64,000 bases of DNA from Rhizobium sp. G21. GTDB lineage: Bacteria > Pseudomonadota > Alphaproteobacteria > Rhizobiales > Rhizobiaceae. The DNA lies in assembly GCF_014158035.1 (NCBI RefSeq), contig NZ_JACFXW010000001.1, forward strand, positions 2,170,001-2,234,000, written 5' to 3'. Below, one piece after another: positions 37,123 to 46,979 of this stretch (position 1 is its first letter; each line of letters begins with the position of its first letter). The position numbers and the translations under genes were made by a program. The notes under the pieces are model-generated. The model did no database searches, was not told the origin of the DNA, and saw only the letters and a program-made list of their open reading frames with translations.

Positions 37123-38674
37123 TGATGAGGCGGCGGAGCAGTTCGACCTCCTGCGACAGTTTCTGATCGGAAGACAACAGCTCTTCGATCTTGCGCACGG
37201 CGTGCAGAACGGTGGTGTGGTCGCGTCCGCCGAAACGACGACCGATTTCCGGGAAGGAGCGGGGCGTCAGCGTCTTGGAGAGATACATCGCCACCTGGCG
37301 CGGCTTGACGATGACGCGGGTGCGGCGGTTGGACACCAGTTCCTGCCGCGAGACATTGTAGTGCCGGGCGACGATGCGCTGGATGTCTTCGATTCGCACG
37401 CGCTTCGGCTCACCGGCGCCGACCAGATGCGACAAGAGCTCGTCGACCCGCTCGAGCGACAGATCCGGCTCGAAGGAGCGGCGGAAAATCAGCTGGTTGA
37501 AAGCGCCTTCCAGCTCCCGGCCGGACGCCGTGACGTTTTCGGCGACATGGCGGAGGATGGTTTCGGGAATATCGATACCCGGATCCTCGGCGCGGGCCTG
37601 GGCCAGGCGGATCTTCATCATTTCGAGCCGCATTTCGAAATCGGGGCCTTCGATCTCGATCGCGACGCCGCCCTGCAGGCGAGAGCGCACGCGCGGATCG
37701 AGCGATTCGAGTTCCCAAGGCGCGCGATCGGCGGCCACGACCACTTGTTTGGCGCTGTCGAGCAGCATGTTGAGCAAATGGCAGAATTCGTTCTGGATCA
37801 GCTTGCCCTGCAGGAACTGCATGTCATCGATGATCAGGATATCGATGTTGCGCAGCGATTCCTTCAGCGTCAGCGCGTCGTTGTCGCGGATGGCGGTGGC
37901 GAAGCGCCACATGAAATATTCGGCCGTCAGATAAACGACGCGCGGGTTGCGCGGGTTCGACAGGGCTGCCGCGGCGATCGCCTGCAGCATGTGGGTCTTG
38001 CCGAGACCGACGCTCGAATGGATGAACAGCGGATTGAAACGGACCGCGCCGGCGCCCGATTCGGCGATGGTCTTGGCGGCGGCCAGCGCCACCCGGTTGG
38101 ACGAGCCTTCGACGAAGCTCTGGAAGGTGTAGCGGCTATCGAGCGGCGAGCCGAACAGCGTGCTCTGCTGGGTCGGAGCCGGCCGGGCGGCAGGCTGCTG
38201 CGCCTGCGGCTGAGACATGTGCTGCGGCTGGGACGTGGCGAAAGAAGCGCCGCGGCGCTGTGGTTGGGCGGCGGGCGCCGGATCCGCAAGGTTCGCGCCA
38301 GCTTCGTCTGCCATACCCGGACGAGAGGGACGTGCGGCGGACCTGACGACGATCTCGACCTTGAGGATGTTGGCGTCTTCTTCCTGGAGAAGCGACGTCA
38401 TCATGTCGAGATATCGATTGTTGATCCAGGACTTGAGAAAGGTCGTCGGCACCGAGAGGCGAACGACGCTCTTGGAAACGGACTGGATCTTCAGCCGGCC
38501 GAACCAGCTCGCATAGACCTCGGGACCCACCTTGGCCTTGAGTCGTGCGCTGAAACGCTCGAACAAGGCGTCGGTCTTCATCCCTCTTTCCCCCGCATCC
38601 GCTTCAGCATTGGCTGCCGTTATCAGCGCGTCCCCGGAAGAGAACGCGCCCTTTTCTGTCATTGTCATGTGCAT
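37115..38674 (-). CDS. dnaA: Chromosomal replication initiator protein DnaA
   Basis: From the start at 38674 the protein is 519 residues. Domain I contains [21 protein letters not shown], and the linker is Pro/Gln-rich. The AAA+ domain has Walker [10 protein letters not shown] and Walker [15 protein letters not shown]. The DNA-binding domain IV carries [20 protein letters not shown]. DnaA opens the replication origin. The start is uncertain: 38674 is preceded by AAGG at about 9 bases, 38692 would use GTG, and the ATG at 38578 ([10 protein letters not shown]) also matches some rhizobial proteins. The order rpsT-dnaA is conserved in the order. Confidence 0.97.
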   Translation of the reverse strand: MHMTMTEKGAFSSGDALITAANAEADAGERGMKTDALFERFSARLKAKVGPEVYASWFGRLKIQSVSKSVVRLSVPTTFLKSWINNRYLDMMTSLLQEEDANILKVEIVVRSAARPSRPGMADEAGANLADPAPAAQPQRRGASFATSQPQHMSQPQAQQPAARPAPTQQSTLFGSPLDSRYTFQSFVEGSSNRVALAAAKTIAESGAGAVRFNPLFIHSSVGLGKTHMLQAIAAAALSNPRNPRVVYLTAEYFMWRFATAIRDNDALTLKESLRNIDILIIDDMQFLQGKLIQNEFCHLLNMLLDSAKQVVVAADRAPWELESLDPRVRSRLQGGVAIEIEGPDFEMRLEMMKIRLAQARAEDPGIDIPETILRHVAENVTASGRELEGAFNQLIFRRSFEPDLSLERVDELLSHLVGAGEPKRVRIEDIQRIVARHYNVSRQELVSNRRTRVIVKPRQVAMYLSKTLTPRSFPEIGRRFGGRDHTTVLHAVRKIEELLSSDQKLSQEVELLRRLINE

Positions 38675-39428
38675 GTCGCCGCCTTTTTCCACGTCATGAA
38701 CGCCAGCCGCGAACTTCGTCGCGACCGATCATCCGTCCTCCTGAAGGTCAGGCTCATCCGCCAATCCGCAGCCGTTCCCGGATGCGAAAGGTTTGACGGG
38801 CCTCGTTGGGCTTGACGATCAGGATCTAACGCTCATCTACTCACACTGTTCCCTGCATTTCCTGTCCCTGGAAAATGCCGGAATTTACGCACTCGCCTCG
38901 ACGAAACGCTCCCCGCGATAGGTCGACAGAATAGCGCGGGAGACTCTGACGAGTCGACCCTTGGCATGCCTGTCGGTCGAGGATTGAGCGATGCTTCCGC
39001 CCGAGACCGGAGCTTGGTTACCGATGCGTCCTGGTTGTCTTCATCGGTTTTCCCTGTCTCCGTGAAAGTCATTTAGGCAAGATCGACGGGCAAGATCAAT
39101 CGCCTTTTTACCCAATCTTAAGAGAAAACCGTTGACTTTCCCGAAGCGCAATCCGCACTCCGGACCCCCAAAAGAGAATCGCAGACAAATCAAAGGGATT
39201 CCCGGACAGGCGCATTTTCGGGGCGTCACAATCAAAAAAATAAAAAATTCACTTGACTCGATTTAGCGGACCACTGCCGCAAGGAAAGGCGCGAGCAACA
39301 AAACACACCTCGCGCAACTCATTGAGATTCATAGATTATTTACGCCTCTTACGATCGCTCCAAATTGTTGCAATTGTCAGATCTCATGACATTTTGACGA
39401 AATTCCGTTCGCGAATTCCGGAAACGGC
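38675..39428. other. Long non-coding dnaA-rpsT interval
   Basis: This 750-base gap upstream of dnaA holds no gene. It is AT-richer than its surroundings, with a run of A and T at 39225-39250. No canonical 9-base DnaA box (TTATCCACA type) was found by eye on either strand. It probably contains the dnaA promoter and leader. Chromosomal origins in rhizobia usually lie near hemE rather than dnaA, so an origin call is not supported here. Confidence 0.5.
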
Positions 39429-39458
39429 AAAAGGCCCGGCGCGAACGCCAGGCCCTTT
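39429..39458 (-). terminator. rpsT intrinsic terminator with TTCG loop
   Basis: On the minus strand, 13-base arms (39446-39458 and 39429-39441) enclose a TTCG tetraloop, and the 3' arm ends in TTTT. Two of the pairs are G-U. It begins 23 bases after the rpsT stop codon, the usual distance. UUCG loops give especially stable terminators. Confidence 0.9.
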
Positions 39459-39480
39459 CCAGTAACGATGACTGCCTAGA

Positions 39481-39747
39481 TCAGGCGCCGATCGCGTTCA
39501 CGCGGCTGGCGAGGCGAGACACCTTGCGGGAGGCCGTGTTGCGATGGACGACGCCCTTGTTGGCGGCGCGCTGCAGCTCGGGCTGAGCAGCCTTCAGAGC
39601 GGCTTCGGCTGCGGTCTTGTCGCCGGATGCGATGGCTTCCTCGACCTTGCGAATGAAGCTGCGCATGCGCGAACGACGCGCCTTGTTGACGTCGGTGCGG
39701 CGGGCGATCTTGCGGGTCGCTTTTTTCGCCGAAGTGGTATTGGCCAT
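39481..39747 (-). CDS. rpsT: 30S ribosomal protein S20
   Basis: This 88-residue, strongly basic, helical protein begins [18 protein letters not shown] and contains [16 protein letters not shown] and [20 protein letters not shown], the standard S20 pattern. It binds 16S rRNA. The ATG at 39747 is the homologous start; the longer frame to 39828 adds unrelated sequence. It lies upstream of dnaA with its own terminator. Confidence 0.97.
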   Translation of the reverse strand: MANTTSAKKATRKIARRTDVNKARRSRMRSFIRKVEEAIASGDKTAAEAALKAAQPELQRAANKGVVHRNTASRKVSRLASRVNAIGA

Positions 39748-39958
39748 GTATGCCTCTCTAGATTCGATCCTGTCCGACATGCCCCTTTGCCGCGGACCCT
39801 TCCGGGGTACGGCCTCAATGCCGGGCAATGAGGGAGCATCCAGAAAAGCCGGATATACGGCTTTTCAAACTGTGGGCGGCGTATAGCGCCAAACCGGTCG
39901 TGCGTCAATGATCCCGTCAAAAGAATCTGCGGCGGCTGCGCGCATGGCGAGTCCCGTC

Positions 39959-40732
39959 TTAGCGATGGCCGAAGGCGGGCTTCCGCTTCTCCACGAAGGC
40001 CGTCATGCCTTCTTTCTGGTCTTCGGTGGCGAAGAGCGAATGGAAAAGCCGTCGCTCGAAGCGCAACCCTTCGGCGAGCGTGGTCTCGAAGGCGCGGTTG
40101 ACACTCTCCTTGGCCATCATCACCGAAGGGGTCGAGAAGGAGGCGATCTTTTCGGCCGCGGCCAGCGCCTCTTCCAGCAGGCGCTCTGCGGGCACGACGC
40201 GGGCCACGAGCCCGATACGCTCGGCCTCGGCGGCGTCGATCATGCGGCCAGTCAGAACCATGTCCATGGCCTTGGCCTTGCCGACGGCGCGGGCGAGCCG
40301 CTGAGTGCCGCCCATGCCGGGCAGGATGCCCAGCGTAATTTCCGGCTGGCCGAATCTGGCGGTGTCCGCGGCGATGATGAAATCGGCCATCATCGCCACC
40401 TCGCAGCCGCCGCCGAGCGCGAAGCCCGCCACCGCCGCGATCAGCGGCTTGCGGAACGCGGTGACGCGATCCCAGCCGCCGGCGTAATCGGCGTCATAGG
40501 CTTGCGCGTAAGTGAGATCCTTCATCTCCTTGATGTCGGCGCCGGCGGCGAAGGCCTTTTCGGATCCGGTGATCACCACGGCGCGCACGCCGTCATCGGC
40601 GGCGAAAGCCGAGAGCGCCTCGACCAGTTCTTCGAGCAGCTTCGCATTCAGCGCATTCAGCGCCTGCGGGCGATTGAGCGTCACGAGGCCCACGGCCCCG
40701 CGCGTTTCGACGATCAGCGTTTCATAGGCCAT
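39959..40732 (-). CDS. Enoyl-CoA hydratase/isomerase family protein
   Basis: This 257-residue crotonase-fold protein has the two catalytic glutamates in the standard places: [15 protein letters not shown] (oxyanion and first Glu near 115) and [18 protein letters not shown] (second Glu near 135). [10 protein letters not shown] is the oxyanion loop. It therefore should hydrate enoyl-CoA in beta-oxidation. The arrangement mutM-enoyl-CoA hydratase-rpsT-dnaA recurs in rhizobial genomes. It starts 15 bases after the mutM stop. Confidence 0.93.
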   Translation of the reverse strand: MAYETLIVETRGAVGLVTLNRPQALNALNAKLLEELVEALSAFAADDGVRAVVITGSEKAFAAGADIKEMKDLTYAQAYDADYAGGWDRVTAFRKPLIAAVAGFALGGGCEVAMMADFIIAADTARFGQPEITLGILPGMGGTQRLARAVGKAKAMDMVLTGRMIDAAEAERIGLVARVVPAERLLEEALAAAEKIASFSTPSVMMAKESVNRAFETTLAEGLRFERRLFHSLFATEDQKEGMTAFVEKRKPAFGHR

Positions 40733-40747
40733 GTCTTATCCCCCATG

Positions 40748-41634
40748 TCATATCTGGCATTGCGAACAAAAAAACGTCGAGCGGCCCGCCTGGACGATCC
40801 GGCCGACGGTTCCGGCGCAGCCCGGCGTTGGGCAAGGCTGGCCTTCTCGGTCATAGACGCGGAAGCGGTGCTGGAAATAGCCGAGCGAGCCGTCGGTCTG
40901 GATGTGATCGCGCAGCGACGAGCCGCCCGCCTCGATCGCCTCGGCGATCACCATGCGGATATTGTCCGACAGTCTCGACAAGCCGGCTGTCGGCCCGCCG
41001 CGGCCTCGACCAGCGCGCCGACAGGCGTCTCGGGCGACAGGCCGGAACGGTGCATGGCCTCGCAGACATAGATATTGCCGAGCCCGGCGACGATCTTCTG
41101 GTCGAGAAGCGCACTTTTGAGCGGCTGCTTGCGGCCCTTGAAACGGGTGGCGAGATAGTCGGCCGACAGAAGATTGCCGGTGGGTTCCGGCCCCAGTCCC
41201 TGAAAGGCGGGGTAATCGTCCAGCAGATGGTCGCTCCAGAGATGCATGAAACCGAAGCGGCGAGGGTCATTGTAGATGATGCGGACCGGGCCCGCCTCGC
41301 CCTTGAGATCGAAGATCACGTGGTCGTGGGTCGCATCCTTGGAACGCGGATGATGGAACTCGCCCGGCGTCCCACTTACCTCCGCCTCGATCCGGAAGGA
41401 GCCGGACATGCCGAGATGGGCGATGACGGTGGAGCCGCCCTCGACATGAAGGAGCAGATATTTGGCGCGACGGCCGAGCGCATCGATGCGGCGGCCCTGC
41501 AGAGATTCGACGAAACCTTCGGGAAAGGGAAAGCGGAGATCGGGCCTGTTGAGCGTCACGCGTTCGATGCGCGCTTTTTCCATGAAGGGCGCGAGGCCGC
41601 GTCGCACGGTCTCCACTTCAGGCAATTCGGGCAT
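40748..41634 (-). CDS. mutM: Formamidopyrimidine-DNA glycosylase MutM (one frameshift)
   Basis: MutM excises 8-oxoguanine and nicks the abasic site. The catalytic N-terminus [14 protein letters not shown] supplies Pro2 and Glu3. The helix-two-turn-helix region has [20 protein letters not shown]. The zinc finger [18 protein letters not shown]...CSQCQ closes the protein. The frame is lost at the C-run 40994-40996. With one base added the joint reads [18 protein letters not shown] and the protein has about 295 residues, the normal size. It shares its strand with the L,D-transpeptidase upstream. Confidence 0.93.
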
Positions 41635-41709
41635 GGGCGGCGGACTTTCTCGGGCGTGGCTGTCGCCGCCTATATAGACAAGCCGAACGCCGCTCGCCAG
41701 TCCGCCGTA

Positions 41710-42693
41710 TCAATCAGCCGCGGGTCGGTAGGGATCGGCGAGCGCCGCGCCGGGACGGCTGATCGGATACTTGCGCAGCGAGATCCTGGCCGCCAAGCGC
41801 TTTTCGCCGTAGCGCGTGAGAAGCTCGCGGAAACTCTTGTGCATGCCGCCGTCCTGATAGGCGTAAGCGGTCGACGCCGAGGGCATGGAGAGCGGCGCAG
41901 ACGCCAGCGCCGGCTCGGTAAGGCACGGCGCCAGCGGATTGGCCGGCAGGCTCTCGGCCGGCTGGTTGAACACGTAACGACCCGAACAGGCGGCGACGGC
42001 GGGTTCGCGCCGGGTGGCCTCGAACGAATCGTAGCCCACCTTCATCGCCCGCCAGAACTCCATATTGGGGTCGCCGGCATGTCGGGCCATGTTGTCGGCG
42101 GTCATGCGGAACGGATAGGACTGGACCTGGAAGGACGGCTGGCCCGATTTCAACGCCGCCTTCACCAGCGGATAAATTTCGGCCATCTGCTGGTCCGTGA
42201 GCGCGAAGCAGCCCGAGGACGAGCAGGCGCCATGCACCATCAGCGCCTCGCCGGTATAGCCCAGCGCGCTTTCGAGCCGGTTGGGATAGCCGAGATTGAA
42301 AGACAGATAGAATTGCGACTTGGGATTCAGCTGGCCAAGCGAAACCTGATAGAAGCCCTCCGGCGCCTGGCGGTCGCCGATCTTCTTCTTCGGACCGAGT
42401 TTGCCGGACCAGCGGCAGATCGGATAGGTCTTGAACAGCGCATACTGCCCCGACGGTTTCTTCTTCCAGACCTCGAATTCGCTTTCGGCCTTGAAGATGC
42501 GGATCAGCACCGGGTCCTCCTCGCGGAAACCCTTGGCGCGGATCTCGCGGGCGAGTTTCGGAGAGATGGAGGTATCCGGCTCGATGTCGAGCGCCGATGT
42601 CGTGCAGCCGGCAAGCGCGCCGAGCGCGAGAAGGCTGATCGCGGCGCAAACGGAGCGGAATGGGAACGACTGAGTCTTGGCCATCGGATACAT
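41710..42693 (-). CDS. L,D-transpeptidase (YkuD domain) lipoprotein
   Basis: This 327-residue lipoprotein has a signal ending in the lipobox LGALAGC and a YkuD catalytic domain. The domain has the conserved MVHGACSSSGCFALTDQQ, whose Cys is the acyl acceptor. YkuD enzymes cross-link peptidoglycan 3-3 or attach lipoproteins to it. The C-terminal third has low complexity and no domain match. The start may be the ATG at 42693 or 42684. It is located upstream of mutM and divergent from ubiE, a position not typical of the neighbourhood. Confidence 0.9.
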   Translation of the reverse strand: MYPMAKTQSFPFRSVCAAISLLALGALAGCTTSALDIEPDTSISPKLAREIRAKGFREEDPVLIRIFKAESEFEVWKKKPSGQYALFKTYPICRWSGKLGPKKKIGDRQAPEGFYQVSLGQLNPKSQFYLSFNLGYPNRLESALGYTGEALMVHGACSSSGCFALTDQQMAEIYPLVKAALKSGQPSFQVQSYPFRMTADNMARHAGDPNMEFWRAMKVGYDSFEATRREPAVAACSGRYVFNQPAESLPANPLAPCLTEPALASAPLSMPSASTAYAYQDGGMHKSFRELLTRYGEKRLAARISLRKYPISRPGAALADPYRPAAD

Positions 42694-42959
42694 ACTCGGG
42701 ACTTCTGATCTCCCTTATCCGGGGACGATCTTTCCAGTTCGTTAATCACATGTCTCGATCGGGAAGCCTGATCAGCCTCAACACGAGAACGTGACCGTAT
42801 TATGCCCGGCAAAGCCTGTGCGAAGCCTTTATCGCATCGACTGAGCGCCCGGCCCCGCGACCATTTTGCGTCTCGCGCCTATGGCGTCGGCCGGACCGAT
42901 CCGGTATGGTCCGCGGCATTCTAAAGCAAGAAGACAAAAAGACAGAAGTGGAGCGCCTC

Positions 42960-43736
42960 ATGACGACGGAACGCGCAAGCGCCGATGGCGGCATGGAAAC
43001 ATCCTATGGTTTTCGCCAGGTCAATCCAGGCGAAAAGCAGGGCCTCGTCAACGACGTGTTCCACAAAGTCGCCAAACGCTACGACATCATGAACGACCTG
43101 ATGTCGGCCGGCCTGCATCGCGTCTGGAAGGATGCGATGATCGCAGCCCTCAATCCGCGCAAGAGCGCCGACTACAAGGTGCTGGACGTGGCGGGCGGCA
43201 CCGGCGACATCGCCTTCCGCATCGTCGAGGCCTCCGGACGGCTGGCGCAGGCGACCGTGCTCGACATCAACGGCTCGATGCTGGGCGTCGGCGCCGAGCG
43301 CGCCGAGAAGAAGGGGCTGGCCGACAATCTCACTTTCGTCGAGGCGAACGCCGAGGAACTGCCGTTCGAGGCCAACACATTCGACGCCTACACGATCGCC
43401 TTCGGCATCCGCAACGTGCCGCGCATCGATGTGGCGCTGTCGGAAGCCCATCGCGTGCTGAAGCGCGGCGGCCGTCTGCTGGTGCTGGAATTCTCGGACG
43501 TGGAGCTGCCGCTGCTCGACCGCGTCTATGACGCCTGGTCGTTCAACGCCATCCCCAGGATCGGCAAGGCGGTGACGGGCGAGGCCGAGCCCTACCAATA
43601 TCTGGTGGAATCGATCCGCAAATTTCCCAATCAGCGGGATTTCGCCCAGATGATCGCCAAGGCAGGCTTCTCGCGGGCGACCTACACCAATTATTCGGGC
43701 GGCATCGCGTGCCTGCATTCCGGCTGGAAGCTTTGA
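42960..43736 (+). CDS. ubiE: Bifunctional demethylmenaquinone/2-polyprenyl-6-methoxyphenol C-methyltransferase UbiE
   Basis: This 258-residue SAM methyltransferase acts in ubiquinone synthesis. Landmarks are [19 protein letters not shown], the SAM motif [26 protein letters not shown] and [14 protein letters not shown]. The ATG at 42960 is preceded by GGAG and gives the normal length. The upstream ATG at 42906 would add 18 non-homologous residues. The ubiB gene follows after 4 bases. Confidence 0.96.
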   Translation: MTTERASADGGMETSYGFRQVNPGEKQGLVNDVFHKVAKRYDIMNDLMSAGLHRVWKDAMIAALNPRKSADYKVLDVAGGTGDIAFRIVEASGRLAQATVLDINGSMLGVGAERAEKKGLADNLTFVEANAEELPFEANTFDAYTIAFGIRNVPRIDVALSEAHRVLKRGGRLLVLEFSDVELPLLDRVYDAWSFNAIPRIGKAVTGEAEPYQYLVESIRKFPNQRDFAQMIAKAGFSRATYTNYSGGIACLHSGWKL

Positions 43737-43740
43737 CCCG

Positions 43741-45324
43741 ATGAGCACTGCCGGAGCCTATCTGCGCCTGATCAATCTCGGTTGGGTGCTGACGCGCGAG
43801 GGCGTGATCTCCGCCCTGCCCGCCGATCATCTGCCCGCCATTCTGCGCTTCGGCCATTCCCTGGCCGGGTTGCTTGCCAAGAAGCGGGCGAAGACGTCGG
43901 CGCAATCGGACAATCTCGCCCGCGCCGTCGATCGTCTCGGACCCTCCTATGTCAAGATCGGTCAATTCCTCGCCACGCGCCCCGACGTGGTGGGCAAGGA
44001 TTTCGCCGCCGATCTGGCGCTGCTGCAGGACCGGATGTCGACCTTTCCGATGGAGGCCGCCCGGCGCCAGATCGAGGATTCGCTCGGCCGCAGCATCGAG
44101 GATCTGTTCGAGGAATTCCTGCCGCCTGTCGCCGCCGCCTCGATGGCGCAGGTGCATCCCGCCATCGTGATCGACAAGGAAGGGAGCCGCCGCAAGGTCG
44201 CCGTCAAGGTGATCCGGCCGGGCGTGCGCGAACGCTTCGCCCGCGATCTCGAAACCAATTTCGTGGTGGCGCATCTGCAGGAGCGGTTCTATCCGCCCGC
44301 CCGTCGCCTGCGGCCGGTCGAGGTCGCCAAGACGCTGGAGCAGACCACCAAGATCGAAATGGATCTGCGGCTCGAAGCCGCGGCGCTCTCCGAGCTCGAC
44401 GAGAACACGGTCGATGATCCGGGCTTCCGGGTGCCGAAGGTGGACTGGGAGCGCACCGGCCGCGACGTCGTGACCATGGAATGGATCGACGGCGTCAAGA
44501 TGTCGGATATTGCGGGCCTGAAGGCCGCGGGCCATGATCTGTCGACTTTGGCGCAAACGCTGATGCAGAGCTTTCTGCGCCATACGCTGCGAGATGGTTT
44601 TTTTCACGCAGACATGCATCAGGGCAATCTGTTCGTCGATCCCGCGGGCACGATCGTCGCGGTCGACATGGGCATCGTCGGACGGCTCGGAAAGAAGGAG
44701 CGCCGCTTCCTCGCCGAAATCCTGTTCGGCTTCATCACCCGCGATTACCAGCGCGTGGCCGACGTGCATTTCGAGGCCGGCTATGTGCCCGCCCATCACA
44801 ATCACGCTTCCTTCGCGCAGGCGATCCGGGCCATTGGCGAGCCGATCCACGGCCAGCCGGCCGACACGATCTCCATGGCGAAGCTGCTGACGCTGCTGTT
44901 CGAGGTGACGGAACTCTTCGACATGGAGACGCGCTCGGAACTGATCATGCTGCAGAAGACCATGGTCGTGGTTGAAGGCGTGGCGCGTTCGCTCGATCCG
45001 CATTTCAACATGTGGAAGGCGTCCGAGCCCGTGGTCGGATCCTGGATCCGCGACAATCTCGGACCCAAGCGCATTGTCGGCGACCTGAAGGACGGTTTGA
45101 AGGCGGCGATGCGCATCGCCGAAGCCGTGCCGGAGATCGCCGCGCGCGTTGAGAAACTCGCGGTCAACATCACCGACATGACCGAGCATGGGCTCAAATT
45201 CGACGCCGAGACCGCCGAGAAGATCGGCAGGTCCGAAGCGCGACACTCGCGCTCCGGCCGCGTCGCTCTCTGGGTGATCGCCGGCGCTCTTCTTTACATT
45301 GCCTGGCGTATCTCAGAGTTCTGA
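43741..45324 (+). CDS. ubiB: UbiB family atypical kinase, ubiquinone biosynthesis
   Basis: This 527-residue ADCK/UbiB-like protein has the KxGQ motif GPSYVKIGQFLATRPD, the ATP-binding KVAVKVIRPG, and the kinase-like VTMEWIDGVK and FFHADMHQGNLF (catalytic loop). Two C-terminal membrane helices, ending LWVIAGALLYIAWRI, anchor it. It promotes ubiquinone assembly, likely by lipid handling. Its 3' end overlaps the convergent isochorismatase-family gene by 31 bases. Confidence 0.95.
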   Translation: MSTAGAYLRLINLGWVLTREGVISALPADHLPAILRFGHSLAGLLAKKRAKTSAQSDNLARAVDRLGPSYVKIGQFLATRPDVVGKDFAADLALLQDRMSTFPMEAARRQIEDSLGRSIEDLFEEFLPPVAAASMAQVHPAIVIDKEGSRRKVAVKVIRPGVRERFARDLETNFVVAHLQERFYPPARRLRPVEVAKTLEQTTKIEMDLRLEAAALSELDENTVDDPGFRVPKVDWERTGRDVVTMEWIDGVKMSDIAGLKAAGHDLSTLAQTLMQSFLRHTLRDGFFHADMHQGNLFVDPAGTIVAVDMGIVGRLGKKERRFLAEILFGFITRDYQRVADVHFEAGYVPAHHNHASFAQAIRAIGEPIHGQPADTISMAKLLTLLFEVTELFDMETRSELIMLQKTMVVVEGVARSLDPHFNMWKASEPVVGSWIRDNLGPKRIVGDLKDGLKAAMRIAEAVPEIAARVEKLAVNITDMTEHGLKFDAETAEKIGRSEARHSRSGRVALWVIAGALLYIAWRISEF

Positions 45325-45884
45325 GTGGTCATCCAGGCCGGCAGCGCCGCGATCGCGCTATCGGCGCTCATGACGGCGGCGATCTTGTCGGTCATATAGC
45401 GCAGCGACACCGAGGCGTGCTGATCGTCATAAGACGCCACAGCGTCCTCGGCGATCACCACGTCGAGGTCGCGCTGATAGGCGTCGACGGCCGCCATGCG
45501 GATGCAGGCATGGGTGTTGACGCCAGTCAGCACCAGCCTGGTGACGCCGCGGTTCGCGAGGATTTCGTCGAGATTGGTTCGGAAGAAGGTGCTGTAGCGC
45601 TTCTTGACGATCTCGATGTCGTCAGCGTCGCGCTCGAGGCCCGGATGAAGGGCGGCGCCGGGCGTTCCCTCGATCGAGACCGCCACCTGCTTACGGCGCA
45701 TTTCCAGGAACGCGTCGCTGAGATCGGCCTTGAACTCGCCGCAGACCATGATCACCGGCAGGCTCCGCGCCCGAAAGGCGCGAGCAAGCCGGTTCTGGCG
45801 GTCGATCAGGGGTTCCACGCATTCAGGCGGCAGCGCGGCCAGCGCGTCGATCTGCATGTCGATGATCATCAGGGCTACGGTCAT
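45294..45884 (-). CDS. Isochorismatase-family cysteine hydrolase
   Basis: This 196-residue protein shows the Asp-Lys-Cys catalytic set: LMIIDMQID (Asp near 8), a Lys in EIVKKRYSTFF, and Cys in GVNTHACIRMAAVDA (about residue 128). The cis-peptide LVLTG and later DAVASYDDQHASVSLRYM support the family. Substrates include nicotinamide and isochorismate; none is predicted. The ATG at 45884 has a GGAG site; an upstream ATG at 45914 lacks one. It is between ubiB and pcaQ. Confidence 0.87.
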   Translation of the reverse strand: MTVALMIIDMQIDALAALPPECVEPLIDRQNRLARAFRARSLPVIMVCGEFKADLSDAFLEMRRKQVAVSIEGTPGAALHPGLERDADDIEIVKKRYSTFFRTNLDEILANRGVTRLVLTGVNTHACIRMAAVDAYQRDLDVVIAEDAVASYDDQHASVSLRYMTDKIAAVMSADSAIAALPAWMTTQNSEIRQAM

Positions 45885-45965
45885 GGTCCGATCTCCAAAT
45901 CGCGCCCGATCCATGACGCTCGCGGGCGACAGGCCAATGACAGAAATCAGACGTTTTCGCGGCGC

Positions 45966-46888
45966 TCAGAAGCGATCCACAGCCGATCGCGCATGGTCGC
46001 GGATGGTGGTGATCATGATCGACAGCGCGAGGCTCGGGTCACGGTCGGCGCGCGTGGTCAGACCGACGGCGCCCCGCGTCTCGGACGTGTCGATATCGAG
46101 CCGCGCAAGACGCCCCGCCGCGATATCGGGCGAGGCGACGCCGCGCGAGATGATCCAGACGGCGTCGAAACGGTCGAGAAAAGCGCGGGCGAAACTGTCC
46201 GACACGGTCTCGACCGATTGCGGCAGGTCGGCGATGCCATTGGTCAGGAGGAAGCGGTCGACCAGCGGCCGGATGACGGCGCCCGAAGGGGGAATCAGCA
46301 CCGTGTAATGTACGAGTTCGGTGAGCGAGAAGTGGGGACGCGCCGTCAGAGGATGATCCGCGCGAACCACGAAGCAGACCTCCTCCGTGTATAGCGGTTC
46401 GAAATGCAGGCCGGTCATGCGCTCGGGCGCAGCGAGACGCCCGACGACGAGATCGAGATCGCCGAGCCTGAGCGCATCGAGAAGCACGCGATTTTCACCG
46501 ACACGATGGTCACGGAACTGCCGGTGTCTGCCGCCAGAAAGGCGTGGACGGCATCGGGAAGAACGGTCGAGGAGGCCGTCGGAAGCGCGCCGATGCGCAA
46601 GGGTGGACCCAGTGATTTACGCGCGAGCGAGATGGAATCGACGCCGCGCTGAACGGCGGCGACGCTTTCGCCGGCATGGCGGAGAAAGACCTCGCCGAAG
46701 CGGCTGATGCGAATGCCGCGGCCGTCCTTTTCGAACAGGTCGACGCCAAGCGCCTCTTCCAATTCGCGGATGGTGCGGGTGACGGCCGGCTGGGTGATCG
46801 CCAGCACGTTGGCGGCGCGGCCAACGCTTTTCTGTCGCGCCACCTCTATAAAGGTCTGGAGATGACGAAACTTGATTCGGCTGTCCAA
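45966..46888 (-). CDS. pcaQ: LysR-family regulator PcaQ of protocatechuate genes (one frameshift)
   Basis: The restored 307-residue LysR protein begins MDSRIKFRHLQTFIEVARQ, a PcaQ hallmark, and includes RTIRELEEALGVDLFEKDGRG. Its C-terminal domain starts at GPPLRIGALP and ends RDHARSAVDRF. The frame breaks at the CC of 46498-46499 (one base missing); the restored joint reads TIVSGENRVLLDALRLGD. PcaQ in agrobacteria and sinorhizobia activates pcaDCHGB in response to carboxymuconate and carboxymuconolactone. It is divergent from pcaD, with a perfect dyad between them. Confidence 0.9.
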
Positions 46889-46902
46889 TTCATAGCTCCA
46901 CG

Positions 46903-46914
46903 GTTATGAATAAC
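46903..46914. promoter_or_regulatory. Palindromic PcaQ operator candidate
   Basis: GTTAT-GA-ATAAC is a perfect 5-base dyad at 46903-46914, 14 bases from pcaQ and 65 bases from pcaD. It contains the GGTTAT/ATAAC half-sites known from PcaQ binding sites in rhizobia, although the spacer here is shorter. The position is right for an activator of pcaD and autoregulation of pcaQ. Confidence 0.6.
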
Positions 46915-46979
46915 GCCACAAATATCATTTTTCGCATCAAAAACCATTCGGTATCTTTTGTCCCAGTGAGGAGCGCATC

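Noticed and set aside
36560..38815. A 751-codon + strand frame opposite dnaA
   Set aside because: It is the complement of dnaA and the PhnD-like gene, has no domain and typical shadow composition for high-GC DNA. The same holds for 40828-42708, 43543-45246, 19645-21489, 1154-3028 and 7799-9226.
38675..39480. Chromosomal origin of replication next to dnaA
   Set aside because: No DnaA box cluster is visible, and origins in this order are typically near hemE.
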